A stretch of DNA of 64,000 nucleotides, taken from Cupriavidus sp. MP-37. GTDB lineage: Bacteria > Pseudomonadota > Gammaproteobacteria > Burkholderiales > Burkholderiaceae. This document shows, piece by piece, positions 38,594 to 49,515 of this stretch. The first letter of the stretch is position 1, and every line of letters starts with the position of its first letter. A program made the position numbers and the translations under genes. Location: assembly GCF_020618415.1 (NCBI RefSeq), contig NZ_CP085344.1:3433001-3497000 (forward strand), written 5' to 3'. The notes beneath the pieces were generated by a model. That model saw nothing but the letters and a program-made list of their open reading frames with translations. It searched no databases and was not told the origin of the DNA.

Positions 38594-38689
38594 TTACTTC
38601 CTATAGTGTCCTAACGGAACACGATATCTCCAAGTCACCGGCTGCGCCGGTGACACCAAGCTCCCCCAGCAGCAAGACAGGTGCCCCGA

Positions 38690-39643
38690 ATGAGCAGCGA
38701 AGGCTTGATGGTATTTACCGGCAACGCCAACCCCAAACTCGCGGAGGCTGTCGTACAGCACCTCGGCATTCCGCTGGGCAAGGCTCAGGTTGGCCGTTTC
38801 TCCGACGGAGAAGTCCAGGTCGAAATCCAGGAAAACGTTCGCGGCAAGCACGTCATCGTGCTGCAGTCCACCTGCGCGCCGACCAACGACAACCTGATGG
38901 AACTGATGGTGATGGTCGACGCGCTCAAGCGCGCCTCGGCACGCAGCATCACCGCCGCCATGCCCTACTTCGGCTATGCCCGCCAGGACCGCCGCCCGCG
39001 TTCGGCGCGCGTGGCAATCTCGGCCAAGGTGGTGGCCAACATGCTGGAAGTCGCCGGGGTCGAGCGCGTGCTGACGATGGACCTGCACGCCGACCAGATC
39101 CAGGGCTTCTTCGATATTCCGGTCGACAACATCTACGCCTCGCCGGTGCTGCTGGGCGACCTGCGCGAGAAGAACTACGGCGACCTGCTGGTGGTCTCGC
39201 CGGACGTCGGCGGCGTGGTCCGTGCCCGCGCGCTGGCCAAGGAACTGAACTGCGACCTGGCGATCATCGACAAGCGCCGTCCCAAGGCCAACGTGGCCGA
39301 GGTGATGAACATCATCGGTGAAGTCGAAGGCCGCAACTGCGTCATCATGGACGACATGATCGACACCGGCGGCACGCTGTGCAAGGCTGCCCAGGTGCTG
39401 AAGGAGCGCGGCGCGCTGAAGGTCTTCGCCTACTGCACGCACCCCGTGCTGTCGGGCGGCGCGGCGGCCCGCATCGCCGATTCGGCGCTGGACGAAGTGG
39501 TGGTGTGCGACACCATCCCGCTGTCCGAGGAAGCCGCCAAGTGCACCAAGATCCGTCAGCTCTCGACCGCCCCGCTGCTGGCCGAGACCTTTACCCGCAT
39601 CGTCAAGGGCGACTCGATCATGTCGCTGTTCGCGGGTTCCTGA
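38690..39643 (+). CDS. prs: Ribose-phosphate pyrophosphokinase (PRPP synthase)
   Basis: 317 residues from the ATG at 38690. Class I PRPP synthase motifs: [18 protein letters not shown] (flexible-loop region), the ATP-binding [12 protein letters not shown] near 98, [17 protein letters not shown], and the PRPP-binding [13 protein letters not shown] near 218-230. It makes PRPP from ribose-5-phosphate and ATP for nucleotide, His and Trp synthesis. The ribosome site is weak. It is probably transcribed with tRNA-Gln from the promoter in ispE. Confidence 0.98.
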   Translation: MSSEGLMVFTGNANPKLAEAVVQHLGIPLGKAQVGRFSDGEVQVEIQENVRGKHVIVLQSTCAPTNDNLMELMVMVDALKRASARSITAAMPYFGYARQDRRPRSARVAISAKVVANMLEVAGVERVLTMDLHADQIQGFFDIPVDNIYASPVLLGDLREKNYGDLLVVSPDVGGVVRARALAKELNCDLAIIDKRRPKANVAEVMNIIGEVEGRNCVIMDDMIDTGGTLCKAAQVLKERGALKVFAYCTHPVLSGGAAARIADSALDEVVVCDTIPLSEEAAKCTKIRQLSTAPLLAETFTRIVKGDSIMSLFAGS

Positions 39644-39649
39644 TAGAAT
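39641..39649 (+). promoter_or_regulatory. Extended -10 promoter of rplY (TGATAGAAT)
   Basis: TG-A-TAGAAT overlaps the prs stop codon (TGA at 39641-39643). No good -35. It would give rplY a leader of about 120 nt containing two hairpins. Confidence 0.5.
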
Positions 39650-39701
39650 TTATGGCTTTGCCGCGTTGATCGTCTTGCATTGGCGGTCAACGTGACCTGA
39701 T

Positions 39702-39758
39702 CGGCGCATGCTTTGCTGATTTGCGCCGCAACGAGGCTGTCTGGTCGCGGACAGCCTT
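39702..39758 (+). promoter_or_regulatory. Two hairpins in the rplY leader
   Basis: Hairpin 1 pairs CGGCGCA (39702-39708) with TGCGCCG (39722-39728). Hairpin 2 pairs AGGCTGTC (39734-39741) with GACAGCCT (39750-39757) and is followed by TCTTACTTTT. Either the prs terminator or an attenuation/autoregulation element for L25. Confidence 0.45.
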
Positions 39759-39776
39759 CTTACTTTTGGAGTCATC

Positions 39777-40394
39777 ATGAAAGTTGTCGCTTTCGAGCGT
39801 AGCGTACAGGGAACGGGTGCGAGCCGCCGCCTGCGCAATTCGGGCAAGACCCCCGGCATCATCTACGGCGGCGCCGCCGAGCCGAAGATGATCGAACTGG
39901 ATCACAACGCCCTGTGGCACGCCCTGAAGAAGGAAGCGTTCCACTCGTCGATCCTCGACCTGGAAGTCGCTGGCAAGTCGGAAAAGGCTCTGCTGCGCGC
40001 ATTCCAGATGCACCCGTTCAAGCCGCTGGTGCTGCACGTCGATTTCCAGCGCGTGTCGGCCAACGACAAGATCCACGTCAAGGTGCCGCTGCACTTCATG
40101 AACCAGGAAACCGCTCCTGGCGTGAAGCTGGGCCACGGCCTGGTCAACCACATCGTCAACGACCTGGAAGTGTCGTGCCTGCCGGCCGACCTGCCCGAGT
40201 TCATCGAAGTGGACGTCGGCGCCATGGAACTGGGCCAGACCCTGCACCTGTCCGACCTGAAGCTGCCGAAGGGCGTGACCGTGATCACCCACGGTGACGA
40301 CAACCCGGCCATCGCCAGCATCTCGCAACCGGCTGGCGCCGTGTCGGAAGCTGCCGAAGGCGGCGAAGCCGCTGGCGAAACCCCGGCCGCCTAA
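39777..40394 (+). CDS. rplY: 50S ribosomal protein L25/general stress protein Ctc
   Basis: 205 residues: the long (Ctc/TL5) form, with an N-terminal L25 domain (about 1-95; [63 protein letters not shown]) and a C-terminal beta domain (about 100-185), ending in an Ala/Gly/Glu-rich tail. It binds 5S rRNA. GGAG lies before the ATG. Codon use is strongly biased, as expected for a highly expressed gene. Next to prs and pth, a common triad. Confidence 0.97.
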   Translation: MKVVAFERSVQGTGASRRLRNSGKTPGIIYGGAAEPKMIELDHNALWHALKKEAFHSSILDLEVAGKSEKALLRAFQMHPFKPLVLHVDFQRVSANDKIHVKVPLHFMNQETAPGVKLGHGLVNHIVNDLEVSCLPADLPEFIEVDVGAMELGQTLHLSDLKLPKGVTVITHGDDNPAIASISQPAGAVSEAAEGGEAAGETPAA

Positions 40395-40434
40395 GCTGCC
40401 GCAGCGGTGGCGGCCCGCGGGCCGCGCCACGAAG

Positions 40435-40461
40435 AAACCGCCGCTTGCGGCGGTTTTTTTT
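40435..40461 (+). terminator. Intrinsic terminator after rplY
   Basis: A near-continuous stem AAACCGCCGC/GCGGCGGTTT with a minimal loop, followed by eight T. Confidence 0.93.
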
Positions 40462-40542
40462 CGCCCGGCAGCGGACTGCCGGTTTTTCGGTATCCTTGGC
40501 GCCTGTGGCGCAGTCCCGCGCGCCAACGACACAGTCAAACGC

Positions 40543-41139
40543 ATGATCAAGCTTATCGTCGGCCTCGGCAATCCCGGTGCGGAGTACGAGGCCACCCGGC
40601 ACAACGCCGGCTTCTGGCTGGTGGACCAGCTGGCCCGCATGGGCGGCGCCACGCTGCGCGTCGAGGGCCGCTTCCATGGCCTCGCCGCGCGCGCGCGGCT
40701 ATGGGACCAGGAGGTCTGGCTGCTCAAGCCGTCGACCTTCATGAACCGCTCCGGCCTGGCGGTGGTGTCGCTGGCGCGCTTCTACAAGATCCTGCCCGGC
40801 GAGATCGTGGTCGTGCATGACGAGATGGACCTGCCGGCGGGCGCCGCCAAGCTCAAGCGCGGCGGCGGCGCGGGCGGCCACAACGGCCTGAAAGATATCT
40901 CGGCCCACCTGGGCACACAGGACTACTGGCGCCTGCGCCTGGGCGTGGGCCATCCGCGCAATGCGCCCGGCGGTGCCGGCGCGGGCCGCGAGGACGTGGT
41001 CAACTTCGTGCTCAAGCCGCCGCGGCGCGAGGAGCAGGAAGCCATCGATGCCGCGATCGACCGCTGCATCGATCCGCTCGGCCTGCTGGCGCGCGGCGAT
41101 GCCGAGCGCGCCATGGCGCAGCTGCATACCGCGCGCTGA
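40543..41139 (+). CDS. pth: Peptidyl-tRNA hydrolase
   Basis: 198 residues from the ATG at 40543. Pth motifs: [20 protein letters not shown] (Asn and the catalytic His about residue 20), [19 protein letters not shown] (catalytic Asp) and [13 protein letters not shown]. It recycles peptidyl-tRNAs that drop off ribosomes. No clear ribosome site precedes it. It lies 82 bp after the rplY terminator and so needs its own promoter. Confidence 0.96.
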   Translation: MIKLIVGLGNPGAEYEATRHNAGFWLVDQLARMGGATLRVEGRFHGLAARARLWDQEVWLLKPSTFMNRSGLAVVSLARFYKILPGEIVVVHDEMDLPAGAAKLKRGGGAGGHNGLKDISAHLGTQDYWRLRLGVGHPRNAPGGAGAGREDVVNFVLKPPRREEQEAIDAAIDRCIDPLGLLARGDAERAMAQLHTAR

Positions 41140-41186
41140 GCGCGCCGCAAGCCAGCCAGCATATTTCTGCGACAGCAGCATGAAAA
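41114..41186 (+). terminator. Probable terminator hairpin after pth (41186-41207 stem; tail to 41214)
   Basis: A 9-bp perfect stem ACGGGCCGC (41186-41194) with complement at 41199-41207 and an ATCC loop. The 3' flank CGTCGTTTGG has a poor T tract, so efficiency is uncertain. Note: the end coordinate should be read as 41214. Confidence 0.5.
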
Positions 41187-41347
41187 CGGGCCGCATCCGC
41201 GGCCCGTCGTCGTTTGGCCGCACCGGTCTGCAGTTGCAGACATAGTGTCATCAAAGTGCCATGGGCACCACCTAAATTGCGGGGTTTCCAATCGCGTCGG
41301 TATCGCATGGTTGCCGATGCGCATGACATCCCACAGGAGGAAAGCCC

Positions 41348-43207
41348 ATGTCGTACCTGACCGACGAAGCGCGCGCCGCAAGCCGCGCCGCCAAGCCCGA
41401 CGTTGACGTGCCCGGCCAGATGCTCGAGGACATCGTCGCCGCCAACCCGGCCCGCCGCCGGGTGCTGCGCGGCGGCCTGGGCCTGTCGCTGGTGTCGGCG
41501 TTCGGCAGCGGCCTGCTGGCCGCCTGCGGCGGCGATGACGATCCCGCTCCGGCCCCGGCGCCCGCACCGGCCCCTGCACCCGCGCCCGCCCCGGCTCCGT
41601 CCCCGGCCACGCCGAGCTACGAGGTCACCTTCGAGCCGATCGCCAAGTCCACCGCCGACACCGTGGTGGTGCCCAGCGGCTACAGCGTCGACGTGCTGTT
41701 CTCGGCCGGCGACCCGGTCGAAGCCGGCGCCACCGGCTATGCCGGCGCCTTCCAGTCGTCGGCCGAGACCGAGCGCCAGGCCGGCGGCAACCACGACGGC
41801 ATGCACTACTTCACCCTGCCCGGCGTCGATCCGCAAAAGGGCGGCCTGCTGGCGATCAACCACGAGCTGCCGGACTACAACATCCTGTTCCCGAGCGCCT
41901 ACGATGCCGCCACCGCGAGCCCGGAACAGAAGCGCATCGCCCTGTCGGCGGTCGGCATTTCGGTGATCGAAGTGGAACTGGCCGCCAGCGGCAAGTGGCA
42001 GGTCAAGCGCGACTCGATCTACAACAAGCGCTACACCGGCAACACGCTGTACCGCGTGGGCGGCCCGGCCGCACCGGTGGTCGGCGCCACCGTGGTCGGC
42101 ATGCTCAACAACTGCTCGAGCGGCCATACCCCGTGGGGCACCTACCTGACCTGCGAGGAAAGCACCGACAACTACATCGACCCGAACCAGGCCGACAACG
42201 GCTATGGCTGGGTGGTCGAGATCGATCCGTACGGCACGCTGGGCGCACCGGCCAAGCGCACCGCGATGGGCCGCTTCGACCATGAAAACGTCGCCTTCAT
42301 CACCGATGCCAGCAACAACGTGGCGTTCTACATGGGCGACGACGGCACCCCGGGCTGCATCTACAAGTTCGTGCCGAGCAAGGCGTTCGATCCGAACAAC
42401 CGCGCGGCCAACGCCAACCTGCTCGACAGCGGCACGCTGTACGTGGCCAAGTTCAACGCCGACGGCAGCGGCCAGTGGATCGAACTGGCGCAGGGCAAGA
42501 ACGGCCTGACCGTCGGTGCCTCGGATCCGGGCAACTGGACCCAGTCGGCGGTATCGCCGGCGCCGACCACGGTCGACTTCGCCACCCAGGCCGACGTGCT
42601 GATCAACACCAAGTCCGCCGCGCGCGTGGCTGGCGGCACGCTGATGGACCGCCCCGAGTGGATCACCGCCGCGCAGGACAACACGCTCTACTGCACGCTG
42701 ACCAACAACAGCGGCCGCCAGCAGACCGACGCCGCCAACCCGCGCAAAAACAACCTGCACGGCCATATCGTCAAGTGGAATGAAACCGGCAATTCGCCGC
42801 TGGCGACGACCTTCACCTGGAGCATCCTGTTGCAGGCCGGCGACCCGTCGCTGGCCACCGACAACCTGAAGGGCAACATCAACGGCGACACCTTCTCCAG
42901 CCCGGACGGCCTGCGCGTCGACCCCAAGGGCCGCCTGTGGGTGCAGACCGATTCGAGCACCAGCGCCACCTACACCGGCACCTTCGGCAACAACAGCATG
43001 TATTACATCTCGCCGACGGGCCAGTCGAAGCGCTTCCTGGCGGGCCCGACCGGTTGCGAGATCACCGGCATCGCCTACACGCCGGACCTGACCACCTGCT
43101 TCATCAACATCCAGCACCCGACCGGCAAGTGGCCGGACGCGGCCAAGCCGCCGCGCTCGTCGACCATCGTGGTGCGCCGTGCCGACGGCAAGCCGATCGG
43201 TGCCTGA
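41348..43207 (+). CDS. PhoX-family alkaline phosphatase, Tat-exported
   Basis: 619 residues. The N-terminus has a twin-arginine type signal (ARRRVLRGGLGLSLV at about 36-50) followed by a lipobox-like LLAACGG at about 56-62 and an (Ala-Pro)n linker. The rest is the PhoX/DUF839 beta-propeller: GNHDGMHYF, GLLAINHEL, NNCSSGHTPWGTYLTCEE with the conserved Glu-Glu, FDHENVAF, and SSPDGLRVDPKGRLWVQTD near the end. PhoX enzymes are calcium/iron phosphatases that release phosphate from esters outside the cytoplasm. A strong AGGAGG ribosome site is present. A terminator follows; monocistronic. Confidence 0.9.
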   Translation: MSYLTDEARAASRAAKPDVDVPGQMLEDIVAANPARRRVLRGGLGLSLVSAFGSGLLAACGGDDDPAPAPAPAPAPAPAPAPAPSPATPSYEVTFEPIAKSTADTVVVPSGYSVDVLFSAGDPVEAGATGYAGAFQSSAETERQAGGNHDGMHYFTLPGVDPQKGGLLAINHELPDYNILFPSAYDAATASPEQKRIALSAVGISVIEVELAASGKWQVKRDSIYNKRYTGNTLYRVGGPAAPVVGATVVGMLNNCSSGHTPWGTYLTCEESTDNYIDPNQADNGYGWVVEIDPYGTLGAPAKRTAMGRFDHENVAFITDASNNVAFYMGDDGTPGCIYKFVPSKAFDPNNRAANANLLDSGTLYVAKFNADGSGQWIELAQGKNGLTVGASDPGNWTQSAVSPAPTTVDFATQADVLINTKSAARVAGGTLMDRPEWITAAQDNTLYCTLTNNSGRQQTDAANPRKNNLHGHIVKWNETGNSPLATTFTWSILLQAGDPSLATDNLKGNINGDTFSSPDGLRVDPKGRLWVQTDSSTSATYTGTFGNNSMYYISPTGQSKRFLAGPTGCEITGIAYTPDLTTCFINIQHPTGKWPDAAKPPRSSTIVVRRADGKPIGA

Positions 43208-43253
43208 CCGCGCAGTGCAGTAGGCAGTAACCGTAGTAAATTGGGGAAAGGTT

Positions 43254-43290
43254 AAGCCCCCGTCACCTTGCGGTGCCGGGGGCTTTTTTT
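43254..43290 (+). terminator. Intrinsic terminator after the PhoX gene
   Basis: Two-part stem: AAGCCCCCG with CGGGGGCTT, and inside it CACC with GGTG around TTGC, then seven T. Confidence 0.93.
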
Positions 43291-43336
43291 GCGTGGCGCA
43301 AGCCGGTAAATGCGGGGGAGCCGAGCGTGGCCGCTG

Positions 43337-45031
<1,695 letters not shown>

Positions 45032-45092
45032 GCCGTGATTGTAGAGCCTGCGGCCGGCTCCGCCGCGGGGGATGCCGCCGTCACCGCGGACA

Positions 45093-46475
45093 TCACTGCC
45101 GCGACGCCGTGGACGCGGCGCCCACCGGCCCGCCAACGATCACCGTGGCCATGTTGTCCGGGTGCACGTGGCGCTGGAACGCCGCCCTGACCTGCTCGCG
45201 CGTGACCTTGCCGATCTGCGCGGTCCAGGTATCGAGGTAATCGAGCGGCAACCCGTACCAGCCGATATTGGCCACGTTGGTCAGCAGCTTGCGGTTGTTG
45301 TCGATACGCAGCGGGAAGCCGTTGATCAGGTTGTCCTTGGCCGCGCGCAGTTCCTTCTCGCTCGGGCCTTCGGCGACAAAGCGCGCCAGCACCTGGCGCA
45401 CCAGCGCCAGCGCCTCGTCGGTCTGGGCCTTCTTGGTCTGCAGGCTGATGCCGAACGGCCCGGGCTGCTTGGAGGGAGCGAAGTAGCTGTCCACGCCGTA
45501 GGTGAGGCCGCGCTTCTCGCGCACTTCGTCGGTCAGGCGCGAGCTGAAGCCGCCGCCGCCCAGCACGTAGTTGCCCACCAGCAGCGCGAAATAGTCGGGG
45601 TCGCCGCGCGCGATCGCCGGCTGGCCCAGCGCCACGCTGGACTGCTGCGCCGGGTGCGGCAGGCGCTGCTCGCTCGGCGCGATCTTCAGCCGCACCTGCG
45701 GCAGCGCCGGCGCGGCACGGCCCGGCGGCAGCCCGCGCGTCAGCTGTTCGGCGATGGCTTCGGCCTGCTTGCGGTCGACCGCGCCGATCAGCGTCACCAC
45801 CGCGCGCTGCGCGCCGTAGTTGTCGCGCCAGAAGCCGACGATGTCGTCGCGCGTGATCGACGCCACGCTGTCCGGGGTCGCGGCAACGCCGTAGGGATGG
45901 TCGGGATACATCGCCCGCGCCAGCGCCTTGTCGGCGATCACGCCGGGCTTGGTATCGGCCTCGCGGATGGCGGTGATCAGGCGCTGCTTTTCGCGCCCGA
46001 CCACGGCATCCGGATAGGTCGGCGCCTTGATCAGCTGCGCCGCCAGCGCGACCGACTGGTCCAGCTCCGGCTGCGCGGTCAGGGTCCGCAGCCCGATGCC
46101 GCCGCGGTCGCCGCCGGCCGCGCCGCCAAAGGCGGCACCGGTATCGGCAAAGGCATCGGCGATGCTGGCCTCGTCGCGCGCCGGCTGGCCGTCCTGCGCG
46201 GCGGCGCCCTTGTCCAGCAAGGCCGCGCTCAGCGTGGCCAGGCCGGCCTTGCCGGGCGGGTCATAGCGGCTGCCGGCATCGAAGTCGATATTGATATCGA
46301 GCATCGGGATCGACGGGCTGTGTACGAAGTACACCCGGGCGCCGGTGGACGCGGTCCAGTGTTCGATCGGGATCGCTGCCTGCGCCAGCTGCGCGGCCAG
46401 CAGCACCACGGCGCCCAACGCGGCGCCGGCCAGTTTGCGCAGCGGGCGCGGCGCGGAAGTGACGGACTGGGTCAT
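45093..46475 (-). CDS. M16-family peptidase-like protein, non-catalytic partner
   Basis: 460 residues with a signal peptide (VVLLAAQLAQAA). It has the M16 fold (AGLATLSAALLDKG at the place of the HxxEH helix, YVLGGGGFSSRLTDEVREKRGLTYGVDSYF as the conserved C-terminal block) but lacks the zinc motif HxxEH. In the two-gene M16B pairs the second protein is the inactive, substrate-holding subunit. It lies 10 bp downstream of the zinc-bearing gene, so the two should be co-translated and form a heterodimer in the periplasm. Confidence 0.88.
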   Translation of the reverse strand: MTQSVTSAPRPLRKLAGAALGAVVLLAAQLAQAAIPIEHWTASTGARVYFVHSPSIPMLDINIDFDAGSRYDPPGKAGLATLSAALLDKGAAAQDGQPARDEASIADAFADTGAAFGGAAGGDRGGIGLRTLTAQPELDQSVALAAQLIKAPTYPDAVVGREKQRLITAIREADTKPGVIADKALARAMYPDHPYGVAATPDSVASITRDDIVGFWRDNYGAQRAVVTLIGAVDRKQAEAIAEQLTRGLPPGRAAPALPQVRLKIAPSEQRLPHPAQQSSVALGQPAIARGDPDYFALLVGNYVLGGGGFSSRLTDEVREKRGLTYGVDSYFAPSKQPGPFGISLQTKKAQTDEALALVRQVLARFVAEGPSEKELRAAKDNLINGFPLRIDNNRKLLTNVANIGWYGLPLDYLDTWTAQIGKVTREQVRAAFQRHVHPDNMATVIVGGPVGAASTASRQ

Positions 46476-46485
46476 CGCCTTGTTC

Positions 46486-48033
46486 TCAGTGGCGCAGGCC
46501 CGACGGGGCCTGCGACTTGGGCTTGTTCGGATCGATCGGCTGCGGCACCAGGGTCGCCACGGTCAGGTTGTCGTCGTTGAAATACTTCGCGGCGACGGCC
46601 TGCACCTGAGCCGGCGTGACGGCCTTGATCTTGTCGAGCATGCGGTCGATCTGGCGCCAGGAGATCTCCGAGATCTCGGCCACGCCGATCTCCATGCCCT
46701 GCCCGAACACCGAATCGCGCTTGTAGATCTGGCCGGCCACCACCTGCGCCTTGACGCGCTTGAGCTCTTCCGGCGAGACCCCTTCCTTGGCGATGCGCTG
46801 GATCTCGGCACGCAGCGCGCGCTCGATCTCGTCGGTGTTGTGGCCCGCCGCCGGCGTGCCGTCGAGCACGAACAGCGACTCGCCGCGGTTGATGCTGTCG
46901 TAGCCGACATTGACATCGTCGGCCAGGCGCTGCTCGCGCACCAGTTCGCGGGTCAGGCGTGCGTTGTCGTAGCCGTTGAGCACGGCCGCCAGCACCTCGA
47001 GCGCATAGGGGTCGACGTCTTTCTCGACGTCGCGCAGGCGCGGCACCTTGTAGGCCATCACCATGTACTGGTTCTCGGCGGGCGCCTTGACCCAGATGCG
47101 CTTGATGCCCTTCTGCGCCGGCTCTTCCTGGTCCTTGCGAACCGGCAGCGCGCGCGGCTTGAGCTTGCCGTAATAGCGCTCGGCCAGCGCGCGCACTTCG
47201 TCGGCCTTGACGTCGCCGGTGACGATCACCGTGGCGTTGTTGGGCACGTACCAGTGGCGATACCAGTCCTTGACGTCTTCCACGCGCATGTTGACCAGGT
47301 CGTCCATCCAGCCGATCACCGGGTGGCGGTAGGCGGCGGCGGTGTAGACCGTCGCCAGCAGCTGCTCGTAGACCGTACCGCGCGCGGAGTCGTCGGTGCG
47401 CAGGCGGCGCTCTTCCATCACCACCTTCATCTCGCGCTCGAACTCGTCCCTGGTGATGACGAGGTTGGCCATGCGGTCGGCTTCCAGCTCCATCATCTTC
47501 GGCAGGTACTGCTTGCCGATCTGCTGGTAGTACATGGTGAAGTCGCGGTTGGTCATGGCGTTCTCGCGCCCGCCCAGGGCCGCCACCTGCTTCGAGAATT
47601 CGCCGACGCCGACCTTGGGCGTGCCCTTGAACATCATGTGTTCCAGCATATGGGCCACGCCCGTGGTGCCGCTGACCTCGTCGATGCCGCCGACGCGGTA
47701 CCAGACCTGGTGTGCCACTGTCGGGGCGCGGTGGTCCTCCTTGACGATCAGCCGCAGCCCATTGGACAGGCGGTACTCGGTCGTGCCGTGGGCGGTGGCG
47801 CCGGCCGGGGCAGTCTGCGCACCCGGCATCGGCGACGCCACCACGCCTTGCGCCGCGGCGGGCAGCGACCACAGCAGCAGCGCCAGCAGCAGCGCGGGGA
47901 TGAGACCGCGCGCCAGTCGCGCGGCGTGTGGGGGCGGCGCCTGCCAAGGCGGTGCGTGGCGTTGGATGCGCGTTTGGGCGCCGGCTTCGGTGCCTGGCGC
48001 GCCTGCTGCGGTCATGACAGCGCAATGGTTCAT
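46486..48033 (-). CDS. M16-family zinc peptidase, catalytic subunit
   Basis: 515 residues from the ATG at 48033 (GGGG upstream); ATG 48015 is the alternative. Late signal peptide (LIPALLLALLLWSLPAAAQG). The inverted zinc motif HMLEHMMFKGT (His-x-x-Glu-His) is intact, and the third ligand Glu is in the FEREMKVVMEERR helix downstream. M16B peptidases cut peptides inside a clamshell of two homologous halves. Substrate unknown. It heads the minus-strand row and is divergent from ftsY (240 bp between starts), a conserved arrangement. Confidence 0.92.
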   Translation of the reverse strand: MNHCAVMTAAGAPGTEAGAQTRIQRHAPPWQAPPPHAARLARGLIPALLLALLLWSLPAAAQGVVASPMPGAQTAPAGATAHGTTEYRLSNGLRLIVKEDHRAPTVAHQVWYRVGGIDEVSGTTGVAHMLEHMMFKGTPKVGVGEFSKQVAALGGRENAMTNRDFTMYYQQIGKQYLPKMMELEADRMANLVITRDEFEREMKVVMEERRLRTDDSARGTVYEQLLATVYTAAAYRHPVIGWMDDLVNMRVEDVKDWYRHWYVPNNATVIVTGDVKADEVRALAERYYGKLKPRALPVRKDQEEPAQKGIKRIWVKAPAENQYMVMAYKVPRLRDVEKDVDPYALEVLAAVLNGYDNARLTRELVREQRLADDVNVGYDSINRGESLFVLDGTPAAGHNTDEIERALRAEIQRIAKEGVSPEELKRVKAQVVAGQIYKRDSVFGQGMEIGVAEISEISWRQIDRMLDKIKAVTPAQVQAVAAKYFNDDNLTVATLVPQPIDPNKPKSQAPSGLRH

Positions 48034-48273
48034 GCGACCCCGTCTGCTAAAATTTTGCCGATCGATTCGCGTGCGCGACGCTGCGTGCGAATCTGCCATG
48101 TAGTGAACACATGTAGCGAACTATACGCAATCGCCGGCCGGGACCACAACGGTTTCTCCCCAGCCATCGCGAAGCCTGCGTAACCCATTGATTAATCACC
48201 GGTTGCCTGCTGGCAGCGGCTGCCGCCAGGGTATCGGCCCCGGCATTGGCCCCGGTATTGACCCCGTTCCCCA

Positions 48274-49431
48274 ATGTTTAGTTTCTGGAAGAAGCGCAAG
48301 GCCGAGCCGGCGCCCGTCGAGGCCCCAGTCGAGGCGCCCGCGCCGGCCCCGGCGCCGGAAGTGTCGGCACCCGCCCCGGCACCGTCCCCGACGCCCACTC
48401 CCACGCCAGCGCCAGCGCCGGTGCCGGTTCCCGTGCCCGTCCCCGTGCCGGCGCAAGTGCCCCCGCCCCCGCCAGCGCCGGTGGCAGCCGAGGCGCTGGA
48501 ACTGGTGCCGCCGCCCGCGCCCAGCGCCGAAGCCAGGCAGGGCTGGATGCAGCGCCTGCGCACCGGCCTGTCCAAGACCAGCCGCAACCTCGGCACGCTG
48601 TTCGTCGGCGTCAAGGTCGACGAAGACCTGTTCGAGGAACTGGAAACTGCGCTGCTGATGGCCGACGCCGGCGTCGAAGCCACCGAGTACCTGCTGGGCG
48701 AGCTGCGCAAGCGCGTCAAGTCCGAACGCATCGAAACCGCCGAGGGCGTCAAGGCGGCGCTGCGCGAGCTGCTGACGCAGCTGCTGCGCCCGCTCGAAAA
48801 GACCATGGCGCTGGGCCGCGAGCAGCCGCTGGTGATGATGATTGCTGGGGTCAACGGCGCCGGCAAGACGACCAGCATCGGCAAGCTGTGCAAGCACTTC
48901 CAGCGCTATGACCAGAAGGTGCTGCTGGCCGCCGGCGACACCTTCCGCGCCGCCGCGCGCGAGCAGCTGGCGATCTGGGGCGAACGCAACAACGTCACCG
49001 TGGTGGCGCAGGAAAGCGGCGACCCCGCTGCGGTGATCTTCGACGCCGTCAACGCCGCCAAGGCGCGCGGCATCGACATCGTCATGGCCGACACCGCCGG
49101 GCGCCTGCCGACGCAGCTGCACCTGATGGAGGAGCTGAAGAAGGTCAAGCGCGTGATCAGCAAGGCCATGCCCAGCGCGCCGCACGAGGTGCTGCTGGTG
49201 ATCGACGCCAATACCGGCCAGAACGCCCTCCAGCAAACCCGCGCCTTCGACGATGCGCTCGGGCTTACCGGCCTGATCGTGACCAAGCTCGACGGCACCG
49301 CCAAGGGCGGCATCCTGGCGGCGATCGCGCGCCAGCGCCCCGTGCCGGTGTACTTCATCGGCGTGGGCGAGAAGGTGGAAGACCTGCAGCCGTTCAAGGC
49401 GGAGGAGTTCGCCGAGGCACTGCTGGGTTAA
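48274..49431 (+). CDS. ftsY: Signal recognition particle receptor FtsY
   Basis: 385 residues. Short lysine-rich start (MFSFWKKRKAE), then a low-complexity Pro/Ala/Val linker (about 8-75) replacing the acidic A domain of E. coli. The N domain covers 85-165 and the G domain 185-385, with GVNGAGKTTSIGKL, DTAGRLPTQ, TKLDGTAKGG and a final GVGEKVEDLQPF. It docks the SRP-ribosome complex to the membrane. The P/A repeat is the reason for long false frames on the opposite strand. Confidence 0.97.
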   Translation: MFSFWKKRKAEPAPVEAPVEAPAPAPAPEVSAPAPAPSPTPTPTPAPAPVPVPVPVPVPAQVPPPPPAPVAAEALELVPPPAPSAEARQGWMQRLRTGLSKTSRNLGTLFVGVKVDEDLFEELETALLMADAGVEATEYLLGELRKRVKSERIETAEGVKAALRELLTQLLRPLEKTMALGREQPLVMMIAGVNGAGKTTSIGKLCKHFQRYDQKVLLAAGDTFRAAAREQLAIWGERNNVTVVAQESGDPAAVIFDAVNAAKARGIDIVMADTAGRLPTQLHLMEELKKVKRVISKAMPSAPHEVLLVIDANTGQNALQQTRAFDDALGLTGLIVTKLDGTAKGGILAAIARQRPVPVYFIGVGEKVEDLQPFKAEEFAEALLG

Positions 49432-49452
49432 GTCGCGCCGTACCGCAAGACA

Positions 49453-49480
49453 AAACGCCCCGGCATTGCCGGGGCGTTTG
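49453..49480 (+). terminator. Intrinsic terminator after ftsY
   Basis: A 12-bp perfect stem AAACGCCCCGGC with an ATT loop. The T run is short (TTTG), but the mirrored side also suits the convergent gene ending at 49516. Confidence 0.75.
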
Positions 49481-49515
49481 TGTCTGGCAGGCGTGCGAAA
49501 GACTATTCCGAAAGA

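Noticed and set aside
38513..38606. Short open frame ending KLVKAPDFDSGIRRFES
   Set aside because: This is the translated tRNA-Gln, not a protein.
41186..41214. Coordinates of the pth terminator entry
   Set aside because: The feature entry for the hairpin after pth shows 41114 as its end; the correct span is 41186-41214. The hairpin itself is kept.
41550..41620. Short tandem GCNCCN repeats
   Set aside because: In-frame Ala-Pro linker codons of PhoX.
48300..48500. Dense GCGCCG/CCGGCG repetition in the ftsY linker, looking like a repeat array
   Set aside because: It encodes the Pro/Ala/Val linker of FtsY; units are irregular and in frame. Not a CRISPR or satellite array.
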